Below are positions 33,064 through 40,807 of a stretch of DNA of 51,072 nucleotides, one piece after another. Every line of letters starts with the position of its first letter. Within the stretch, counting starts at the first letter, position 1. The translations under genes and the position numbers were made by a program. This DNA is from an uncultured Adlercreutzia sp. (lineage in GTDB: Bacteria > Actinomycetota > Coriobacteriia > Coriobacteriales > Eggerthellaceae), in contig NZ_CAUASN010000019.1 in assembly GCF_958431955.1 (NCBI RefSeq), positions 1 to 51,072 of the forward strand, read 5' to 3'. The notes under the pieces were generated by a model. It was not told the DNA's origin. It saw only the letters and a program-made list of their open reading frames with translations, and did not search any database.

Positions 33064-33093
33064 AAAAGCTCCCTGATCAGGGGGCTTTTCTTT
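33064..33093 (+). terminator. Terminator after the duplicated tRNA end
   Basis: Stem AAAAGCTCCCT / AGGGGGCTTTT (one G-T pair) with the loop GATC, then CTTTT. It lies 5 bases after the duplicated tRNA 3' end. The 206 bases from here to 33299 hold no gene I can support, only a small hairpin GTCCGC/GCGGAC near 33251-33275. Confidence 0.75.
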
Positions 33094-33299
33094 TCCCAAG
33101 CTCCTCCCCTGTGGTCGAAAAGTGGTCGCAACCGCGAGGCGAAGATCTCGCTGCTTTCCGAAGAGAGCTGAAGAGCGCAAAACGCACGAGGACTCATTGC
33201 TCCCATGGGATCAGTAGTCGTGCACCATGAGATGGACAATATCTATTGAGTCCGCAGATAACCAGCGGACGGCTCAACCGTTATTTCTCCTCTGGCCTC

Positions 33300-33662
33300 C
33301 TAGCGCTGCCAGGGCCAGCGGCGGCGGGTGGTGGCGGCAAGGCGCTTCTTGCGGTAGGCGGGGTTGTGCTTGAGGAAGCGCCAGTTGCATAGGCGCGTGA
33401 TGGCAAGGCCGACAAGGCCCACGACCATGAAGCTGAGGGAAAGATCGAGCACGGCAGGCGCATTGTCGAAGAAGGCGTAGAGGGACACGAGCGCAAAGAA
33501 GCCGATGACGATGCCGTTGAGCCAGGTGAACACCTTGATGAGCACTTCCTTGGCGCGCGCCGGAGAGTGCCGGTAGGTGACGACGACGTAAATGAGCCCG
33601 GCGGCCACCGCCATAATGACGAGCAGGGGAACCACGCGAGACAAGCGTGCTAGAAAGCCCAT
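33300..33662 (-). CDS. Small integral membrane protein
   Basis: Predicted 120 residues with about three membrane segments: LLVIMAVAAGLIYVVVTY (about 13-30), WLNGIVIGFFALVSLYAFF (about 47-65) and LSLSFMVVGLVGLAITRL (about 74-91). A basic tail ends KKRLAATTRRRWPWQR. GGGAGAGGG is upstream of the ATG. The gene lies 136 bases beyond the end of ispE, in the same direction. No family is recognised. Confidence 0.65.
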   Translation of the reverse strand: MGFLARLSRVVPLLVIMAVAAGLIYVVVTYRHSPARAKEVLIKVFTWLNGIVIGFFALVSLYAFFDNAPAVLDLSLSFMVVGLVGLAITRLCNWRFLKHNPAYRKKRLAATTRRRWPWQR

Positions 33663-33798
33663 TTCTCACCCTCTCCCTTCGGCAGCGGCGCTCGCAAGTT
33701 CGCTCGGCGGCACGGTCACGCGGCCGCCTGCAACGCCATCAGTGTATACGATAATTCCGCCCTCTCGCAGAAAGCGCAGCGGTTCGTTACCCATCCCC

Positions 33799-34863
33799 TT
33801 ATCGCGAGGGCACGATGGCGGCGCGCAGACCGGAAAGGCTTGTGGGGCGCGCCCACCAGCCGCGGGCCGTGGCCGCGGTGGCGATGCGGCTGGCATCGGC
33901 GAACGTGTCCACGAGGGCGAAGGTGGCAGACCCGCTGCCGGAAAGGAGCACGTTGCCCTCCCCTGCCTGTTCGGCAAGCCAGGAGCGAACGTCGCGCAGC
34001 TCGGGCAGCAGGGCATCGGCCGCAGAGGCCAGGTTGTTGGCGAGAATCACCTCGTCGGCCCTCGCGGCGGAGCGGTCGCACTCGAGCACGTCGGCGGCAA
34101 CGGCCACGGGGCTCTCGTCGAAGCGCTGGTAAGCAGCCGCGGTGGATACGCCGCCTTCGGGCTTCACCAGCACCACGGCCCGGCGCGATGGCTCCAACGT
34201 GCGCTGCAGCGCCTCGCCCACGCCGCCGAGCAGCGCGCAGCCGCCGTGCAGGAAAAACGCCACATCGGCACCGAGGGACTGGGCGACATCGACGACGCGC
34301 TCGTCATCGGCGGGAATGTCCCACGCCTGGGCCAGGCCCACGAGCACGGCCGCCGCGTTCGACGAGCCGCCGCCAAGACCGCCCTGGGCAGGAATGTGCT
34401 TCTCGATGCGCAGCTGAATGGCCTCGGGAAGATCGCGCTCCACCGCGCGCGCCAGCCGGTCGGCCGCCTTGAAGGCGAGGTTGTCCTCGGCCGGCACCAC
34501 GAGATTCTGGCCCGTTCGGTCGGCAAGATCGATGGTCATGTACAGGTTGCCGGAAGGACCGCCCACGGCCGCGTCGGTGCGACCCGCGCCCTCCGCCGCG
34601 CGCTTGGCCAGCTCGTCAGCGGAAATATCCTCGCAGCGCAGATACAGCGTGTCGTGCAGCGCGAGCGCGTGCATGATGGTATCGGCGTCGTGGTAGCCGT
34701 CGGTCCGGCGCTCGCCGATGGCCAGCAGCAGGTTCACCTTCGCCGGAGAGACGAGCTTCACGGTGTTCGGCCCCATGAAAGCGGCCGCTGACCATTGGGC
34801 CTCGCGGGCCGCCGCCAAAAGGTTCACTTCCGCCTCGCGGTTGCGCTGGGCATTCTCGGTCAT
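33799..34863 (-). CDS. ispE: 4-diphosphocytidyl-2-C-methyl-D-erythritol kinase
   Basis: Phosphorylates CDP-methylerythritol in the MEP route to isoprenoids; cytoplasmic GHMP kinase. Predicted 354 residues, about 60 more than usual, partly because about 35 residues precede the normal start motif SPAKVNLLLAIG (39-50). The ATP loop IPAQGGLGGGSSNAAA (157-172) and the C-terminal LLSGSGSATFAL are intact. The start at 34863 is favoured: its ATG overlaps the tadA stop as ATGA and has AGAGG about 8 bases before; the inner Met30 has no ribosome site. It is coupled to tadA upstream. Confidence 0.93.
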   Translation of the reverse strand: MTENAQRNREAEVNLLAAAREAQWSAAAFMGPNTVKLVSPAKVNLLLAIGERRTDGYHDADTIMHALALHDTLYLRCEDISADELAKRAAEGAGRTDAAVGGPSGNLYMTIDLADRTGQNLVVPAEDNLAFKAADRLARAVERDLPEAIQLRIEKHIPAQGGLGGGSSNAAAVLVGLAQAWDIPADDERVVDVAQSLGADVAFFLHGGCALLGGVGEALQRTLEPSRRAVVLVKPEGGVSTAAAYQRFDESPVAVAADVLECDRSAARADEVILANNLASAADALLPELRDVRSWLAEQAGEGNVLLSGSGSATFALVDTFADASRIATAATARGWWARPTSLSGLRAAIVPSR

Positions 34864-35408
34864 TCGGTTTCCTCTCGTGTTGCTGAGCGCTTCCCACGTC
34901 GGGCCTGGAAGAAATCGCGGAGCAATTCCGCGCACTCGTCCTCGCGCACGCCCGCCGTGACCTGGAACTGGTGGTTCAGGCGCGTATCGGCGTGGATGTC
35001 GTACAGCGTGCCCGCGGCGCCGGCCTTCTGATCGGCCGCGCCGTACACGCAGCGGGCCACGCGCGCCTGGTGCATGAGGCCCGCGCACATGATGCAGGGC
35101 TCCAGCGTCACGTACACCGTGCAGCCGGCCAGCCGCCACGCATCGAGTGCGCGGGAGGCCTCCTTCATGGCGAGGAACTCCGCATGGCCCGCCGGGTCGC
35201 GGTCGGTCTCGCGCCGGTTGTGGGCCCGGGCGATGACGCGGGGCTCGGCCAGGGGGCGCCGCGTGCCGCGGTCGATGGGCTCGTGCACCACCACCGCCCC
35301 GATGGGCACCTCGCCCATAGCGCCCGCGGCCCGGGCCTCTTCCAAAGCCATGGCCATGTACTGTTCGTCGAGCGCGCGCTGCTCCTCAGGTGTGCGATGT
35401 TCGTTCAT
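34860..35408 (-). CDS. tadA: tRNA-specific adenosine deaminase
   Basis: Converts the wobble A34 of tRNA-Arg(ACG) to inosine; cytoplasmic zinc deaminase. From the start at 35408 the protein has 182 residues. The zinc/catalytic motifs are HAE (75-77) and PCIMC (104-108) in VTLEPCIMCAGLMHQARV. About 15 residues between VVVHEP and RVIARAHN (IDRGTRRPLAE) look like an insertion relative to E. coli TadA. There is no ribosome site; instead a TATAAT lies 7 bases before the ATG, so the message may be leaderless. The stop overlaps ispE by ATGA. Confidence 0.92.
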   Translation of the reverse strand: MNEHRTPEEQRALDEQYMAMALEEARAAGAMGEVPIGAVVVHEPIDRGTRRPLAEPRVIARAHNRRETDRDPAGHAEFLAMKEASRALDAWRLAGCTVYVTLEPCIMCAGLMHQARVARCVYGAADQKAGAAGTLYDIHADTRLNHQFQVTAGVREDECAELLRDFFQARRGKRSATREETE

Positions 35409-35415
35409 AGCGGGA

Positions 35416-35421
35416 ATTATA
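35416..35421 (-). promoter_or_regulatory. Consensus -10 box just before tadA (leaderless mRNA?)
   Basis: TATAAT on the minus strand with only TCCCGCT between it and the tadA ATG. Transcription starting 7 bases downstream would begin on the start codon itself. No good -35 box is seen 17 bases upstream, where the 53-bp repeat hairpin begins. Confidence 0.5.
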
Positions 35422-35429
35422 GCGAACGC

Positions 35430-35482
35430 GAAGAGCGCGGCCGGGGAGGGTCGGCCGCGCTCTTCCAAATCTCCGTCAGGCC
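35430..35482 (-). repeat. 53-bp direct repeat, copy 1 (left flank of ATPase cassette)
   Basis: Identical over 53 bases to 36965-37017. It contains a perfect 13-bp stem GAAGAGCGCGGCC / GGCCGCGCTCTTC with a 10-base loop, then CCAAATCTCCGTCAGGCC. Here it lies between the ATPase gene and tadA. The hairpin would serve as a terminator for genes reading leftward. Confidence 0.9.
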
Positions 35483-35522
35483 AGGGTGGAGATCGATGGC
35501 CTCTACAGATCAGAACCGAGAA

Positions 35523-36803
35523 TCACGGCTTCAAGCATCCAATTGGCACTACGCAAACGCCGTCCTCACGACGATAGCCGTACTCGGTAGCCGTAATCAC
35601 GAGCTTCACATCGGGAAGACGCAGCGGAACTTGCTTCTCCTTTTTGTTATGCTCGGAAACAAGCCGCTCGATTTCAAGAAGATGTTCTGCCCCTTCATCG
35701 ATTTCGCTCTCGCCGAGCTTGAACTCAATGAGCGCGTACCGCCCATCGCCAAGATGGAGCACCGCATCGGCCTCCAATCCGTACCGATCGCGATAATATG
35801 ACAGTTCGCCCCCTAGAGCGGAAGAATAGGCCTTCAAATCCCTCATGCAGAGAGACTCAAAGAGGAATCCCAGCGTTTTGAAGTCTTCGTTGAAATATGC
35901 CGGGCTCAACCCAAGCGCGGCAACGGCAACGGACGGATCCACCATATTCCGCTTCTTTGAGGCCCGTATCGCTGTTTTGGATCTAATGGCAGGGCACCAC
36001 GCGAGAACATCCTCGACAATATAGAGCTTCTCAAGTGCCTCAAGGTAATCGTAGAACGTTGACTCGGACAGCTCCGTCGTTGCCCGCACATCGCCATAGA
36101 TTGTCTTCGTCTCTGCCAACGTGCATAGATTTCGCGCATAGGAGCGTAGAATGGCCTCGACCCATCGAGGATTTCTCCTCTGCCCATCTATGTTGGACAT
36201 GTCAACAGAGCACGTCTGGCGAAAAAGATCCTTGGCCACCGCCAGCTGCGAGCGCAGGGATGCGTTATTGACGGCATGCGGCCATCCGCCGCGGCATATC
36301 GCTACAATCAGTTCGTCGACAGAGAGCTTCGAAATGCAGCCATCGTAGCTCGCTGAATCGTCGAAAAGCGCTTTGAGAGAGACAGAGCCGTCCGACTCGC
36401 CGCTTTCGAACAAGCTCATCGGTTGCATTTTCATCGTTGATATGCGTAAGGTACCTGTATGCGGGGTCTCCACTTCTCGAGATGTCGACCCCGTAAGAAT
36501 ATAGAGCCCGTTCTTTTGCTCATCATCCACCGATTTGCGAACAGCTCCCCACAGCTTCGGCGCGTCTTGCCACTCGTCGAAGAGCCTTGGTTTCGGCCCT
36601 TCCAACAGCCGCGATGGCTGCATTCTCGCTACGGCAAGATAGTTGTCGCGCTTGTCCTCATCCTGCAATTCCACAACACTGGCAGCCTTTTGCTTAGCGG
36701 TAGTAGTCTTGCCGCAGCCCTTAGGGCCCACGATGAGCGTGGCGCCAAAAGATTCCAAGCGAAGTTCGAGCTCCTGGTCCGCAATGCGACTACGATACCG
36801 CAT
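35523..36803 (-). CDS. AAA ATPase with DUF4143-type C-terminus
   Basis: Predicted 426 residues. Walker A is GPKGCGKTTT (26-35), Walker B is RLFDEWQD (72-79), and a sensor-like YILTGSTSRE follows. A helical region (LCTLAETKTIYGDVRATTEL, YDYLEALEKLYIVEDVLAW) and a C-terminal nuclease-like fold (ADAVLHLGDGRYALIEFKLG, about 355-374) match the DUF4143 ATP-binding proteins common in gut anaerobes. Their role is unsettled. Base composition is much lower in GC than both neighbours. The gene is alone in a 1482-bp segment bounded by 53-bp direct repeats, strong evidence of insertion. GGAAG lies upstream of the ATG. Confidence 0.92.
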   Translation of the reverse strand: MRYRSRIADQELELRLESFGATLIVGPKGCGKTTTAKQKAASVVELQDEDKRDNYLAVARMQPSRLLEGPKPRLFDEWQDAPKLWGAVRKSVDDEQKNGLYILTGSTSREVETPHTGTLRISTMKMQPMSLFESGESDGSVSLKALFDDSASYDGCISKLSVDELIVAICRGGWPHAVNNASLRSQLAVAKDLFRQTCSVDMSNIDGQRRNPRWVEAILRSYARNLCTLAETKTIYGDVRATTELSESTFYDYLEALEKLYIVEDVLAWCPAIRSKTAIRASKKRNMVDPSVAVAALGLSPAYFNEDFKTLGFLFESLCMRDLKAYSSALGGELSYYRDRYGLEADAVLHLGDGRYALIEFKLGESEIDEGAEHLLEIERLVSEHNKKEKQVPLRLPDVKLVITATEYGYRREDGVCVVPIGCLKP

Positions 36804-36834
36804 TATCGATCACTTCCTTCACACTGCTTGCAAA

Positions 36835-36863
36835 ATTATAGTGTCTACGTCGAATTTTACACT
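36835..36863 (-). promoter_or_regulatory. Promoter and candidate operator of the AAA ATPase gene
   Basis: On the minus strand TATAAT (36840-36835) lies about 32 bases before the ATG. An inverted repeat AGTGT / ACACT (36840-36844, 36859-36863) spans from the -10 edge to the -35 position, so a protein bound there would block transcription. The -35 itself (AGTGTA) is poor. Confidence 0.45.
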
Positions 36864-36964
36864 GAATAGCTCCCCTTTGTTGGAGAGATTTGCGGCATAA
36901 TTCTGGAAACATTTGCGATTTAAGGGCAACGTGCGGCATGCAACAGGCTGAGAACGAAAAGATA

Positions 36965-37017
36965 GAAGAGCGCGGCCGGGGAGGGTCGGCCGCGCTCTTC
37001 CAAATCTCCGTCAGGCC
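36965..37017 (-). repeat. 53-bp direct repeat, copy 2 (right flank of ATPase cassette)
   Basis: Same 53 bases and orientation as 35430-35482. It lies 31 bases after the FAD-reductase stop, and on the minus strand its hairpin is followed by TATCTTTTCG, a fair terminator. This is therefore probably the native site, and copy 1 arose with the insertion. Confidence 0.9.
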
Positions 37018-37048
37018 GAAAGCCCGAGGAGGCGATGATGCTGCGAGG

Positions 37049-38779
37049 TTAGGCGATGTCGCCCGCCAGATGGCGCACCGCATGGCGCCCGAAGGTGATG
37101 TTGCGGCCCATGCAGTTTCCGACGAGGTAGACGGGGTAGTTGCCGCTGTAGAAGCTGCCCGAGCAGGTACCGGCGGCGTAGAGTCCCTCGATGACGTTGC
37201 ACTGCTCGTCGAGCACCTGCATGTTGCTGTTGATGCGCAGGCCATCGAGCGTCGTCAGCAGGCTTCCGCCGAACCAGGCGCCGTAGAACGGGGCCTCGCG
37301 GATGGCCGAGAGACGGTACGCCTCCTTGCCGAAGTCCTCGTCTACCCCCTGGTCGTACAGGTAGTTGTAACGATCGATGGAGGCCAGGAACCTCTCCTTG
37401 TCCTCGCCCGCAAACCCGAGCTTGTCGGCCAGTTCGTCGAGGGTGTCGGCCTTCAGGATGACCCCCATCTCGATTTCCTTGGCGTAGGCTTCATCGATGC
37501 TGTGACCGTTCAGAGTGTTGCGCCACACATTGTTCGAACAGCCCTGAGTCTTGAAGATCTGAACGTCTTCGGGGGCGTTCACGTCGAACACCTCGCACCA
37601 CACGCCGCCGGGGCGCTGGGCCGCCGCATGACAGATGGCATCGTAGTTCGCCGACTCGTTCGTGATGCGCAGGCCGCGACGGTCCACCTTGAGGAAGGGC
37701 ATGGAGCCGATGCCCAGCTGCTGCAGCTGGCCGGGGAAGATGGCGTCCTCGCTGTCGTCCACATAGCCCGCGTCCACTCCCGGCTCGACTCCGCCGCGGT
37801 CGAAGATCATCGCCGCGGGATCCACATCCTTCGCGGCTCCCACCCACATGGCCGCCTTGATGCCCGCGCCGGTGTTGTTCTGGTTGAAGTCCACCGCCGT
37901 CACGCACTTCGGCACGAGGGGGTTCAGGGCGCGCACCATCGTAGGATTGCCGGCATAGCCGCCCGTGGCCAGGACGATGCCCTTGCGCGCGTTCACCTGA
38001 ACATACCCGTCGGGCGTCTCGAAGATGGCCGCCGACACCCGGCCGGCCCCTTCCCCGTCGCGCACCAGCTTCACCAAATCGAAGTTGAAGCGAATCTCAT
38101 TGCCCGCCTCCTCGATGACCTGCTGGAAGCAGGGGTTCTGCGAGATGAAGGGCCAGCCCTCGAACTCCGGGTTGTTGTAGACGAACCCATGCTTTTGATA
38201 GGGCATGTAGTACATGGTGCCGCCCGCACGGCCATCACCGCCGTTCTCCTCGTCCACCTCGCAGGAGACATCCCACGGCGCCATGAGGCCGGCCAGCCAA
38301 TCGATCATCTCGGCCGACTCGTCGATCCACACCTTCGAGACGGAAGCGTCGTTCTTGAACGATGCGTAGCGGTTGAGCTCGTTGAGCAGGCGCCCCTTGT
38401 CCACCTCATGCCCCTCGGGCGTGTAGCTGGTGTTGATGGCGCCGATGTCCCAGTGGTTGTCGGCGATATGGTCGGTTTTCTCGCACAAGATGAAATCGAC
38501 GCCGAGTTGGGTCGCTGTCGCGGCGGCGGCCAGACCGGTGCAGCCGGCGCCCACGATGAGCACGTCGCACTCCTGCGTGGCCGCGATCTCGCTGATCTCC
38601 GGAGCTTCGCCCAACCACGAGCGGGCGTCGGCGGGCGCATCCTCGGCCGCCGCGTGGGCGCTCGCCGGCTGGGGCGCGCAGCCGGACATTCCCGCCATCG
38701 CCATCGCGCCCAAGCCCATGGCTCCCGCCAGGAATCCGCGCCGCGAAACGTTCACGCCGTTCTCCATGTTCTGACTCAT
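37049..38779 (-). CDS. Tat-exported FAD-dependent reductase (fumarate/urocanate reductase-like)
   Basis: Predicted 576 residues. A Tat signal (SRRGFLAGAMGLGAMAMAG, 12-30) is followed by SGC34, a possible lipid-anchor cysteine. The FAD-binding fold begins DVLIVGAGCTGLAAAATA (72-89) and closes with GLYAAGTCSGSFY and YLVGNCMGRNITFGRHA. The body resembles flavoprotein subunits of the fumarate reductase superfamily, which Eggerthellaceae use in large numbers to reduce diverse organic acceptors outside the membrane. No haem c motif (CxxCH) is present, so electrons must come from another protein. The start at 38779 has GAGGAGG. Divergent from a LuxR gene, its probable regulator. The acceptor is unknown. 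Confidence 0.9.
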   Translation of the reverse strand: MSQNMENGVNVSRRGFLAGAMGLGAMAMAGMSGCAPQPASAHAAAEDAPADARSWLGEAPEISEIAATQECDVLIVGAGCTGLAAAATATQLGVDFILCEKTDHIADNHWDIGAINTSYTPEGHEVDKGRLLNELNRYASFKNDASVSKVWIDESAEMIDWLAGLMAPWDVSCEVDEENGGDGRAGGTMYYMPYQKHGFVYNNPEFEGWPFISQNPCFQQVIEEAGNEIRFNFDLVKLVRDGEGAGRVSAAIFETPDGYVQVNARKGIVLATGGYAGNPTMVRALNPLVPKCVTAVDFNQNNTGAGIKAAMWVGAAKDVDPAAMIFDRGGVEPGVDAGYVDDSEDAIFPGQLQQLGIGSMPFLKVDRRGLRITNESANYDAICHAAAQRPGGVWCEVFDVNAPEDVQIFKTQGCSNNVWRNTLNGHSIDEAYAKEIEMGVILKADTLDELADKLGFAGEDKERFLASIDRYNYLYDQGVDEDFGKEAYRLSAIREAPFYGAWFGGSLLTTLDGLRINSNMQVLDEQCNVIEGLYAAGTCSGSFYSGNYPVYLVGNCMGRNITFGRHAVRHLAGDIA

Positions 38780-38900
38780 TATGAGGCCCTCCTCAATCGT
38801 CGATGCGGTGCCGAGATGCGGCACCCCTCCTGCCGTGCGAGCGCTTCCGGAGAAGGCGTTCGCTGCCTGGTATACTACGCAGCGAGCAGAGGGCCGTCTT

Positions 38901-38953
38901 CACCTGCGGCAGGTGCTTTCGAGAGGGCGCGCCGTCCTCACCCACCTAAGGTG
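38901..38953. promoter_or_regulatory. Two CACCT-n-AGGTG palindromes between reductase and LuxR genes
   Basis: CACCTGCGGCAGGTG (38901-38915) and CACCTAAGGTG (38943-38953) share the half-sites CACCT/AGGTG with different centres. The second also has outer arms CTCACC/GGTGAG. A -10-like TATACT preceded by TGG (38871-38876) lies just to the left. Probable binding sites of the LuxR regulator encoded from 38985. Confidence 0.55.
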
Positions 38954-38984
38954 AGAGGGGTTGTCTATGGGCAGGAGCGCCACT

Positions 38985-40463
38985 ATGACCAGCGAAAATA
39001 CCGAGCACCGAGCGAAGAGCGACATGGCCGCCCCTCGGTCGGGAAAAGACAGCGCGCCTGATGGATCCAGGCCCGGCGCCGGAGGCGGACGCGACGCCGT
39101 CCTCGCGGGATGCGCCCTTGCCGCGCAGTCTCTCCACGGCTGGCTCACGAACGGCAGCGTCTTCGCCTCCGTCATTCCCTACTTTCCCCTGGCGCGCGAC
39201 CTGAACATGGCCTTCTCCGTTGTGGCGTTTGCGCTCGTCGCGCTTGCCGCCTTCTACCGGCCGCGCCTGCTCGATCTGGGGCAGATGGCGCTTGTCTCCG
39301 CAGGCTGCCTGTTCAGCGCCACGCTCATCGTGCCGCTGGCCGCCCAAGCGCAGAGCGCGCCGTTCGCGACCCTCGGCCTCTTCCTGTATTCGATGGGGTG
39401 CATCTGGCCCGCCGCCATGGCCCTTTTCGCCCTCGCCTCGCTCGCCACCCCACGGCTCCGAAGCATCGTCGCGGCAACCGGCCTGCTCGCAGGAGCACTT
39501 CTGTCATTTTTTCTCCCAACGCCCAGCGCGCTCGTAGGTCTTATTGCCGCGCTTGTGCTCAAAGTCGGCACCATGGCGATCTTGTGGCGGCTGGTTCGCC
39601 CGGCGCTTTCCATGGTGACAAGCGGTCCTCCGGCCAACCAGCTGAAGCCGGAGGCCCCCGATGCGTTCATCTCCCTCTTCCACCCCCTGATGATCTGCAT
39701 CCTCCTGTTCACCATGGCGGGAAGCTACGGCTCGGTGCTCAGCGAGTACGCGGGAACTGCGCCCGTCGATCTCTCCATCGTCGCCGCCGGCGGTGCGCTT
39801 CTCTGGCTTGTCTTCTCGCGACGGGGGCGACGGGCCGACGATCTCTTCTCGCTCTCAGTCATCCTCGTCATCGGGGGATTTCTGCTGATTCCCCTCGGCA
39901 TCGCCGATGCGCGCCCGTGGGCCAGCTCGCTTCTTGCCGCAGGGGGCGTCTGCTTCAGCATCCTGCGCTGGCTTACGCTGTCTTCCATCGGCTCGCGAAA
40001 CATCTTCGCGCTCGTGCCCACCTTCGCCTTCGCCGATATCATGACATCGCTTGGCACCGAAGCCGGTGCAGCGGCGGCCCACGCCTCCATGGCCGTTTGG
40101 GGGCAGGACGCCACCGGAGCCATCGCCACCGGCGGCACCTTCATCCTCGTCGTCTTCCTCTGGCTGGGATTCAGGTCGTTTAGCTTCACCGAGACCATTC
40201 GAGACGTCGAGCCGATCCGGCCCCTGCCTTCCAGCGAGGCGGGCGCAAGCCTCGCTGATCGCTGCGACCAGCTCGCCGAGGCTGCCGGCCTGACGGAGCG
40301 GGAACGGGAGATTTTCCTCATGCTGGCGAAGGGGCGCAACACGCGCTTCATCCAGGAACAGCTCGTCATCTCACCCAATACGGTGCGCTCCCACATCAAG
40401 CACCTCTACGTGAAGCTCGACGTGCACTCCCAGCAAGAGCTCATCGACCTGGTGGAGCGCTAG
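38985..40463 (+). CDS. Membrane-bound LuxR-type transcription regulator (12-span type)
   Basis: Predicted 492 residues. A hydrophilic start (about 1-35) is followed by about 10-12 membrane segments (for example FALVALAAFY, MICILLFTMAGSYGSVL, LFSLSVILVIGGFLLIPLGI), then a C-terminal LuxR DNA-binding domain (about 425-490): LTEREREIFLMLAKGRNTRF and SPNTVRSHIKHLYVKLDVHS. The ATG at 38985 is chosen for AGGAG 7 bases upstream; ATG at 38967 and TTG at 38961, behind GAGAGGGG, are alternatives. It is paired with the divergent FAD reductase, the usual arrangement in this family, and probably controls it in response to the substrate. Confidence 0.9.
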   Translation: MTSENTEHRAKSDMAAPRSGKDSAPDGSRPGAGGGRDAVLAGCALAAQSLHGWLTNGSVFASVIPYFPLARDLNMAFSVVAFALVALAAFYRPRLLDLGQMALVSAGCLFSATLIVPLAAQAQSAPFATLGLFLYSMGCIWPAAMALFALASLATPRLRSIVAATGLLAGALLSFFLPTPSALVGLIAALVLKVGTMAILWRLVRPALSMVTSGPPANQLKPEAPDAFISLFHPLMICILLFTMAGSYGSVLSEYAGTAPVDLSIVAAGGALLWLVFSRRGRRADDLFSLSVILVIGGFLLIPLGIADARPWASSLLAAGGVCFSILRWLTLSSIGSRNIFALVPTFAFADIMTSLGTEAGAAAAHASMAVWGQDATGAIATGGTFILVVFLWLGFRSFSFTETIRDVEPIRPLPSSEAGASLADRCDQLAEAAGLTEREREIFLMLAKGRNTRFIQEQLVISPNTVRSHIKHLYVKLDVHSQQELIDLVER

Positions 40464-40596
40464 GCTCGCGGCCGCCGGGCGGCGGCGCCCTCGCGGCCCC
40501 GTTGCGAGATTTGGCGCACGCCGGGGCGGTGCATGTGGTATCCTTTTTTCGCTTCATTGCGGCAATGCGCAGGTCGCGTTGCGCTTCACCGAACGC

Positions 40597-40684
40597 GGAG
40601 GCGTGTCCGAGTGGCTTAAGGAAGCAGTCTTGAAAACTGTCGTGCCGAAAGGTACCGTGGGTTCAAATCCTACCGCCTCCGCCA
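40597..40684 (+). tRNA. tRNA-Ser (anticodon TGA)
   Basis: Acceptor stem GGAGGCG (40597-40603) pairs with CGCCTCC (40674-40680); discriminator G and an encoded CCA follow (40682-40684). The anticodon arm GCAGTCTTGAAAACTGT has TGA in the loop. The variable arm CGTGCCGAAAGGTACCG is long, as in serine tRNAs. T arm GGGTTCAAATCC. Reads UCA and related serine codons. It borders the accessory stretch with the orphan genes and the CRISPR array. Confidence 0.95.
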
Positions 40685-40750
40685 TTGCAAACCCCGGCAA
40701 CCGCGATCATCAGCAGACGCGCCAGGGCCCTAGTCCCTCGTCTCGCTCGC

Positions 40751-40766
40751 AGGCCTCGGGAGGCCT
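40751..40766. terminator. Short palindrome after tRNA-Ser(TGA)
   Basis: AGGCCTC-GG-GAGGCCT, a 7-bp perfect stem with a 2-base centre, 67 bases beyond the tRNA and 42 bases from the end of the convergent small gene. There is no real T-run, so it is a weak terminator candidate. Confidence 0.35.
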
Positions 40767-40807
40767 ATTCGCTGGCTCACTCGAGCACCCAGCAGGCCGC
40801 GCAGGGC

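Noticed and set aside
32582..33230. Small frames near tRNA-Ser(GCT), with SRDSNPR-type peptides
   Set aside because: These are the well-known spurious translations of tRNA genes and their antisense strands.
33092..33260. Remnant of a phage integrase beside the duplicated tRNA end
   Set aside because: The plus frame (VVEKWSQPRGEDLAAF) is short and shows no catalytic Arg-His-Arg-Tyr pattern; not supportable.
35523..36803. Transposition helper (IstB-like) or transposase for the flanked cassette
   Set aside because: The protein has the DUF4143 layout and no DDE or recombinase motif; no terminal inverted repeats bound the cassette.
36890..39061. 723-codon plus-strand frame opposite the FAD reductase
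   Set aside because: Antisense shadow running through the reductase gene and the intergenic region; no ribosome site or recognisable domain.
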